Positions 57,510-64,000 of a stretch of DNA of 64,000 bases are shown here, piece after piece. The notes below the pieces were generated by a model, which did no database searches, was not told the origin of the DNA, and was given only the letters and a program-made list of their open reading frames with translations. The translations under genes and the position numbers were made by a program. The stretch's first letter is position 1; each line of letters starts with the position of its first letter. The DNA comes from Lates calcarifer (taxonomy: Eukaryota > Chordata > Actinopteri > Centropomidae): NCBI RefSeq assembly GCF_001640805.2, contig NC_066836.1, positions 2,503,626 to 2,567,625 of the forward strand, read 5' to 3'.

Positions 57510-59290
57510 ATGACGAGCCTAGCTAAGACATGCAGAGGTGATGCCATAAACCTACAGCCTCCACTTCAACTGGTCAGTCTCTGCCACTTCCAGGACAAAA
57601 CATAAACATCAGTATTACACACTCATTGAGGGATTGTTGTTTAGCTGCTGCACTGCACCTCTCTGTGCTGAGCTGTACATTTCCTGGCTAATGCAGCTGC
57701 TCAGCCGCTCTGTTCCCCCCTGAGATCACAGTCAGCTACACTGAGAGCCAAAGTCCGGGTCACCACTTCCTCCTCCTCTTCCTCCTCCTCCTTTTCTCCT
57801 GATTGCAGCTGGCGGATGTAATTGAATTAAGGAGGAAGGCTTTTCTTTAGGCTGTGGAGTGTGGGTACCTGTTGGTGGCGACGACGCTGCTGGGAATCGT
57901 AAAGGTTCAAAAAGCTTAGAAATCTTTGATTCTTTATGTTCATTAGTCTTGAATTATTCTTGGAAAGGATCTGCTGGACATTTATGCTACAGTATAGATA
58001 TATACATGTGTGCAACATCTGTCTGTCAGCCAACTTCACATCTGCCAAAGCAATCAGGAATTCAAGTGTTTTGCTCATAGAAGATTTTAGGGAGAGGGCT
58101 TCTTTTTCACTTCCTCTGTCAGAATCTCTTCAGTCTTTTACCTCAAGGCCAAACTCAGGCGTTGAAAACCTCTACCTCATCCAAACTCTAACACTGACGT
58201 CACACCTAAAGACGTCACTCCTGTCACATCAGTTTAAAGTTTAAAGCCAGTTTAAAATAATACTCCACTGAAAATCATTCGCTCACCACTCGCCGGTTTG
58301 AAAGGTGGCTTTTGAAAGGTTTGTAAGGTCATGTTGTTCCCTTCGTTTTGTTCACTGGCTGTCATCTACATCTGCATCTGATCAGGGGTCAGATTCATCT
58401 TTGCAGGAAAATGCCAAAAAGGATCTGAAAAAAGGTCTCGCCAACAGCATCAGCTGATTGACGATCAATGTGTTTAGCTTGTCTGTGTAACACCTCCATG
58501 GCTTTATGTTTGAATGTTTAGCCACTATCATCTTAAATCAGCATAGTTCACTTCTTTGCCACTGAACCGTATGTTATCTGTGAACAGCTCAAAGACGCGA
58601 TTCGAGAGACTTTGAGTTTGGCAACAGACCACAGCCAATGAGAGTGCAAGACCTGGGGCAGGAGTTGTACAACATCATCAGCAATTTGTGACACCCCTGC
58701 GACCGATTAGTCAAGATTCACGATCACAAAACAAGGTGTGTAGTGTGAACAGTTCAGCAACATGACGACTTTGAAAGTCATGTAGTGTGTACATTGTGGT
58801 ACTTGTGCTACTGTTACAGTGTGTCGGTGGTTAAAGTTTGCTCAGTTGTCCTACAGATAGCTTAGTTATCATCATTTGACCTATGGTCATGTGATAACAG
58901 GTGACAGCATTATGAAGTGGTTTTGGCCAACAAGTATAATTTCTATTTGATGGAAATCCTGAAACAAGATCAGTAGACCAAGATTCACTTAGATCCAGCC
59001 AGATCTATCCTTCTGCCAGTGTTACACACTAACCTTTTTGTTGCAGAGATTACAGACAAAGTCAGATTTCTCAGCAGACGTTATCTTCGTTTAAAGCAAA
59101 TCAAATCCAACCTTATCGTCTTTCAGCAGAAAACTGCACTGGCTTTTCTGAGGCAGCATCATATTAATGACCCAGACCAGAGTGCGTGGACTCTCACTCA
59201 CACATGGTTCATTTTGGGAATCGTTCGTCTATTTTGAGTCTGTGTGGTCGCTCCTGTGGGTTCCCTCTAAGTAGCTTTTAGCTCAGTTTG
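57510..59290. other. Unannotated non-coding stretch
   Basis: 58590-58800 ('caaagacgcgattcgagaga', 'catgacgactttgaaagtca') looks like a dispersed element. C/T-rich at 57765-57800. No exon is supported. Confidence 0.35.
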
Positions 59291-59300
59291 ATAAGGCTTA

Positions 59301-59331
59301 TACACACACACACACATACACACACACACTC
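59301..59331. repeat. (CA)n microsatellite, interrupted
   Basis: CA units with one TA step. Confidence 0.88.
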
Positions 59332-59334
59332 ACT

Positions 59335-60765
59335 CTGTTAAACCCAATAGTCTTACAGAGCATTAAACCCCCATTTTCATTTTCTCTAAAGCTGCTTTTG
59401 TTTGAAGGCATGTGAAATGCGCCGGGCTCCCCTGATAACACAGCACTTTGTTGGTTATCGACTGACAGAGGTCGGAGCTGAAGTGATCTCGATCGGATCT
59501 TTACTGTGATGGGGTGCGTACTTTTCTCACATGCCAGCTTGTATTGGGTTATATCTTTGATCTTTTTTCACCTAAAGAGCTTTCAAGTGGTTTCGTTCCT
59601 CCTTGTAGACCCGGCTGATGATGGATTTGGATTATTTGTCATTATTTTTGGCTAAAGGAAAAGGGTAGAGGGCAGCAGGGAGGAACAGGCAGGTTAGGAG
59701 GGAGGAGAGATACCGCCTTTTATCCTGAAGCTGGATTTTAGTTCACTTTTCCACCAGAGTCAGGATCCTTTCCAGTTTTCTGACTTCTGACCTCCCTGTG
59801 GAGTGTTGCAGTAGAAAGTTTATTATGAAGTGGTGTATTTTCAAGCCTTTATTAATTGTTTATACACATGTACAGACCCTTCATGTGTTTACACGGGTAA
59901 ACCAAATTACTGAAGATGTGTTTAAGATTACAAACTGTTACTAGACACATCAGTACCAGACTAAGGATTTGAATACTTCCTCCACCACTGAGAGTCACAC
60001 AATAAATGTTCGTAAAGCTTGAAGATCATTTATAAGGACTCAACCCCAACTCGGTTCTATCCATCCTAACTTCTGCTCAATTTTTGTTCCCTCGCTCCTC
60101 TGGTCCTCAAAACAGCTTCCTCTGATTCCTTCAGTAGACCTACAATAACACATACCTGTCCGGCCCATTAACAGCTGACCAAGTGTGACTGAGGAGGTTT
60201 CTGTTTAGACTCTTTAGATGGGTTCAACTGAGGGTGAACTCAAGGTCTTTTGCCATCTCAACACGGGTTCCCAGGATGATTTAACACCTGTTTAAATTGT
60301 TGCCTGAAGTTTAGGCTCCAGCTCCTTTCATTTTAAAGTTGAGTATTTTGCTTTTGTTCCTCTGTCTTGTAATATATGAGGTCAAATGTCAAGGTCAGGT
60401 TTAGACAAGTGAGGATTGAGTGTTTTGTTTTATTGTTGTGGTAATATTACTGCAAACAAACTGTCAGGAGAGTGAAGATCACAGGGGTACAGTTGTAAAA
60501 GAGAGGGAGTTTGTTTTTGTGATTTACGTGTCTGTCAGGCGTCTAACTGTCACGGCCTCAGCCCTCAAGGTAAATATCATCTGACTGACAGCCAGCTCTA
60601 CCTGAAGCACAGGTGCAAGCTTTGTATATGTGTGTGTTTGTTTTGTGTGTGTGTGTGTTGGCATCATGGGACCTCAGCAGTATTGAGTATCAAAGGTTAT
60701 CCTGTTCTATTTTGGGAACCTCTTCTGTAGGCAAATTTCTACTGGCTGCAGGATCCTGGTCTGTT
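59335..60765. other. Unannotated non-coding stretch
   Basis: 59963-59990 holds 'aggatttgaatacttcctcc' and 'accactg', the reverse of the repeat word at 45966. No exon is supported. Confidence 0.35.
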
Positions 60766-60767
60766 GG

Positions 60768-60768
<1 letters not shown>

Positions 60769-60798
<30 letters not shown>
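60769..60798. repeat. (CA)n microsatellite
   Basis: About 15 CA units. Confidence 0.92.
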
Positions 60799-60799
<1 letters not shown>

Positions 60800-60801
<2 letters not shown>

Positions 60802-63300
60802 TTTCCTGCTCTATTTTCAGAATCATGTCAGTAGGCAAATTTCCACCGGTTACAGGATCTAGTTTGCTTGTGACACCTATAGCTCAGAGGCTTAAACTCA
60901 GTATATATGAAGCAGGTTTTTAGAAACAAATTCAACATGTCGTGGTTTTACAGTATGTAATTACAGTATGTATCTATCATAAACAACACACTGTACTTCA
61001 TCTTGACTCAACCTGACATGCGCTGACCTGCTGCCCCAAATACTCACCAGAGCACCACATGTATTAATCCGCCTCTGAAAATAGTTCCCAACACATGTAC
61101 TATTTCCTCCTGTTTTTTGTTAATGTTGGAACCAGTAGGTTTGGAGGTGAAGAGCTAAGGTAGGGAAGTCAGAAAGTGTTGAGCGATTGTTGGTTTTAGT
61201 CTTTATTTGTTGATGATGTTGAGAGACTGTCACTGCCTCTCAAAATGACTCATACTGTGTGTAAATGATCTGCTACCTGCGTCCGTCATCTTGTTAAGTA
61301 AAGTGACAAAGGTTTGAGGAAAGATCTTTGTCAAGGTTAAAAAAAACCAAGAAGACAGATATGTACAGCAGTTTTGTGACACTATAAATGTGCAATGTTA
61401 CATCTTTCTTTCATGTTTATGTCCAGCTGGAAGTGGTTAATTATCAGGTAAACATAAAGAAAAGAAATCGACTAAAGTTGTAATTTGTCTGATGAGGCCA
61501 GCCTCATTTCTTGATGTCTCTCTTCAAACAGCTGCGTAACTCTCTGATTCATACTGACTCCCTGATTATCTGATTATTTTATGGCAGATTAATGTAATAA
61601 ATGTGATCCGCAGAACATTAAACATCCCATAATGCATGTCTGCAAGTCTGCGATAAGCCTCATCAAAGAGCTGCAGAAATGTGTTTTCAATCAGAACCAT
61701 GTCATAATGCTCTGTAACCGACACATGACACTCTGCCTGGGTGATCTGCTGGAAAAATTGACCCCATGACCCAAATCTTCGAACCGCGAGTCGGTCCAAT
61801 CTTATCATAAGATGGCCAACTAGACAGGGGACTTTCCTCGGGACATGTAGGTCAGTTTGTCGAAGCTTGACGCCATGAGAAAAATGGCCTCTTGAGACCA
61901 AAGACATGACTAAACCGCTGCTGTAAACCTCTCTCTCTCTGAGCCTTCTGTGTATCAGTCTCTGTGTGTTTTTACTTCAGCTGCAGGAAATGAAATCACT
62001 CTGGAGGATTTGTTTTCTGAGGGATGACGTTTTTATTATGGTCGACTTCCTCCTGAGCTTTAGAGGTTTAAATTTGGGAAATGTTTGGATTTGTGCTCCT
62101 GTCACATTATTTAGTTTTAATAAGAAATCATCAACAAGCAGCATAACATGGATCCCCTGGGTGCAAATATCTTGTACCCCATTTACACCTGGAAATAAAA
62201 TGCATTTTTGGTGAGTGGTTTGCGGTTGGGTAGTGCTTGACCATATGAAAATACAGGTGTAAATGCAGCCAAGATGTATTGAGGATGGATTATCATTCAT
62301 TTGACAAAACATTGCAACCTCATTGAGCACAAGTTTAAATGCAATTGTGTTGTCAATCCACACACAACAACTACATGGGTGAAAATACATAATCGCGTGT
62401 GACTGTTCCAAACCAGTTTTAGCCAGTAAACATGCAAAGCAGCGCTCTCTGCTTCTTCCCCTGCTTCAAATAGCAAACAAACACAATGAAGCAGCTTCAT
62501 AGAGGGCTACTATCTTATTCTATTCTTCTTCTTCTATTTTTTCTGTTGTTTTTTTTTTGGGACCTGTGCAAACAAGAGGAGACACATGTCAATGTAATCA
62601 GGTTAAAATCGTCATCAGTCTTTCAGTCTGTTGAAAAGAAAAAGTTGTTTTTATTACTCTATAAGAGCAGTTAAAGTGGGAATCCTTGATCTTGGTGATA
62701 TTTTAATGTGCCGTGCTTTTCACTGTGGTGTCTGCTCAGCACTTCACAGAGATCAGCTGTCAAACAGATGTAGTGGCGTTTCTTTTAAGACGTTTCTGTT
62801 GGTGGCATTCTTTTCTTTTACTGTTCATCCATGGTGACTGCTCAACACCAAATTACTCTTCTCTTTAGGAACTTAAAAGGAACTTAAAACTTGCTATTTT
62901 TCCAACCTGGCATGAGTTCAAAAACTTCTTATTTGTATAAGATAGGATGCCGCTGGCTCACAGGCCCATAGGAGTCGAATGTTGCCTCCAGGTGTGAATG
63001 TATCGCAGGGCTTTGCTGCAAACTGTGTGATGTTCTCATATCAAGATATCAGTCTCAGTTTTATCTTCTTTTGGAATAACTTAACAGATCAGTCGCAGTG
63101 GGAGGTCTTTTATTTGAACTTTTATGGTTTAATTCTGAATATTTCAGTGAATATTAATGAGCATCTTTCAGATAATTATCACAATATTAATTTCATCCAT
63201 ATCACCCCCCCTTTTGTTGGCAGTTATCACCATAGTAACCACTAGAGATGGGAGTTGCATATCCCAAGGGATTGGAGGCTGGGGATGTGAGGTTAAACCT
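60800..63300. other. Unannotated non-coding stretch
   Basis: 61566-61907 on the reverse strand is an unidentified 113-codon frame (see findings). 62178-62500 carries 'ccatttacacctgg' and 'caggtgtaaatgcagcc', wording of a fish repeat. The rest is unremarkable. Confidence 0.35.
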
Positions 63301-63307
63301 TGGAGGG

Positions 63308-63309
<2 letters not shown>

Positions 63310-63353
<44 letters not shown>
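63310..63353. repeat. (GT)n microsatellite
   Basis: About 22 GT units. Confidence 0.93.
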
Positions 63354-63355
<2 letters not shown>

Positions 63356-63471
63356 TCTCTCTCACCTCACTGTGAAGTCAACCGACAAACAAACCAATTT
63401 GTTTGTTTTGCTGATGTCGCCGGGCAGCCTGTTTGGGCAGGCAGGTTGGACCGTACCAACTGAGAGGAGAA

Positions 63472-63499
63472 GGGGGGTGTGGGGAGAAGGGGTGTAGGG
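63472..63499 (+). other. G-quadruplex candidate
   Basis: Runs of 6, 4, 4 and 3 G with loops of 3-4 bases. It lies between a GT and a CA array, about 430 bases before the edge ATG. Confidence 0.6.
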
Positions 63500-63512
63500 T
63501 TGTTGTGTATAT

Positions 63513-63541
63513 ATTCACACACACACACACACTCACACACA
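63513..63541. repeat. (CA)n microsatellite
   Basis: About 13 CA units with one CT step. Confidence 0.88.
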
Positions 63542-63635
63542 CTGAACTGTGAAAAGTAGTTTATTCCTTCCTAGACTAACAACGGAAAGTAAATGTTGAA
63601 GTAATAGCCAGCCAATCCACTGCTGCTGCTGCTGT

Positions 63636-63674
63636 AGTGTGTGTGTGTCAGTGTGTGTGTGTGTGTGTGTGTGT
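63636..63674. repeat. (GT)n microsatellite
   Basis: GT units with one CA step, shortly after a (CTG)5 run at 63618-63634. Confidence 0.88.
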
Positions 63675-63933
63675 TTTAACAACAAAAGGCAGCATCAGTA
63701 GCTAACTGTCAGCAGACACCTTCAGCCTCTTGTCTGCACAGAGGAGGTCGACCTGCTCCTCTTTGAAACCAACGAGCTGCTTGTCTTTCTGTGTGTGTGT
63801 GTTTTAATTGAGAGTTTGTGTGTATGTGTGTGCAAGTGTGTGTGCTGCCAATGGGGAATAAGCAACCAGTGTTTTCACACACCGAACAGCAGAGAGGACC
63901 ACAGACGAGGACGGAGGCTCGTCTGAGAGGAGC

Positions 63934-64000
63934 ATGAGGCTGAGTTTGACTGCTGCTGTGTCGGTGTTTTATTCCTGCTGCCTGTTAGCGTCATGCTCGG
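63934..64000 (+). CDS. Possible first coding exon with signal peptide (partial)
   Basis: The ATG at 63934 has a purine at -3 (agcATGa) and opens a frame that stays open to the window edge (22 codons). The frame begins MRLSLTAAV and continues with a hydrophobic stretch ending in small residues and Cys, the layout of a secretory signal peptide: one basic residue, a hydrophobic core, then Ala/Ser/Cys. The 60 bases before it are GC-richer and purine-rich, like a 5' leader. Against it, 22 codons is very short, no splice site is visible and no family is recognised. It could easily be chance. The product is unknown. Confidence 0.25.
   Translation, partial: MRLSLTAAVSVFYSCCLLASCS

Noticed and set aside
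1..64000. Endogenous retrovirus or other viral insertion
   Set aside because: I saw no paired long terminal repeats, primer-binding site or gag/pol-like frame; the mobile DNA present is of the cut-and-paste, SINE and LINE types.
1..64000. MicroRNA or other small RNA gene
   Set aside because: No familiar mature sequence was noticed by eye; the strong hairpins at 43.6 and 45.9 kb are better explained as transposon ends and a foldback element.

Overview
The window looks like non-coding nuclear DNA of a bony fish, most likely a spiny-rayed (percomorph) teleost. It has moderate GC by eye, very many (CA)n/(GT)n arrays, AT-rich tracts and two C/T-rich tracts of more than 600 bases. It also carries a dense layer of decayed DNA transposons (hAT, mariner, Tc1-like), tRNA-like SINE pieces and foldback/MITE-like elements. 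There is no operon structure, rRNA, bacterial-style gene, CRISPR array or intact transposase. Every open frame above about 140 codons lies in simple C/T-rich sequence or in repeats. I found no host exon that I can name, so the window is probably a long intron or an intergenic stretch.

Layout. 1-5.6 kb: background with a tRNA-like SINE head (720) and the 5' part of a broken hAT element whose BED zinc finger can still be read (4098-4605). 5.6-9.4 kb: two homeodomain-site-rich stretches that could be conserved elements, then repeats, including one with tandem nuclear-receptor half-sites (9030-9335). 10.8-11.5 kb: a polypyrimidine tract with an internal duplication. 13.3-16.8 kb: microsatellites, a LINE-tail-like fragment and a foldback element related to the hAT at 4.1 kb. 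20.4-24.4 kb: dispersed repeats, an AT-rich island, the second polypyrimidine tract and a cluster of CA/GT arrays. 26.9-28.9 kb: enhancer-like blocks, and a repeat carrying a CTCF-type motif. 34.2-36.3 kb: a polypurine tract, a G-quadruplex candidate and AT-rich repeats. 37.7-40.2 kb: more dispersed repeats and a Tc1-like terminus. 43.6-44.0 kb: a CpG-dense, hairpin-bounded block holding a 63-base tandem duplication. 44.5-46.2 kb: copies of a foldback element, one nearly complete. 48-49 kb: GA/CA/CAG simple repeats. 57.3 kb: an internally deleted mariner. 63.3-64.0 kb: simple repeats, a G4 candidate and, at the right edge, an ATG opening a signal-peptide-like frame that runs off the window. 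That frame is the only host coding candidate, and it is weak.

The genes do not form a system here. What ties the window together is repeat content: several families occur two or three times, sometimes inverted, and some copies carry recognisable transcription-factor motifs (CTCF, DR1 nuclear receptor, ZNF143-like). Family names rest on recall of common fish repeats and on within-window comparison by eye. No database or alignment was run.
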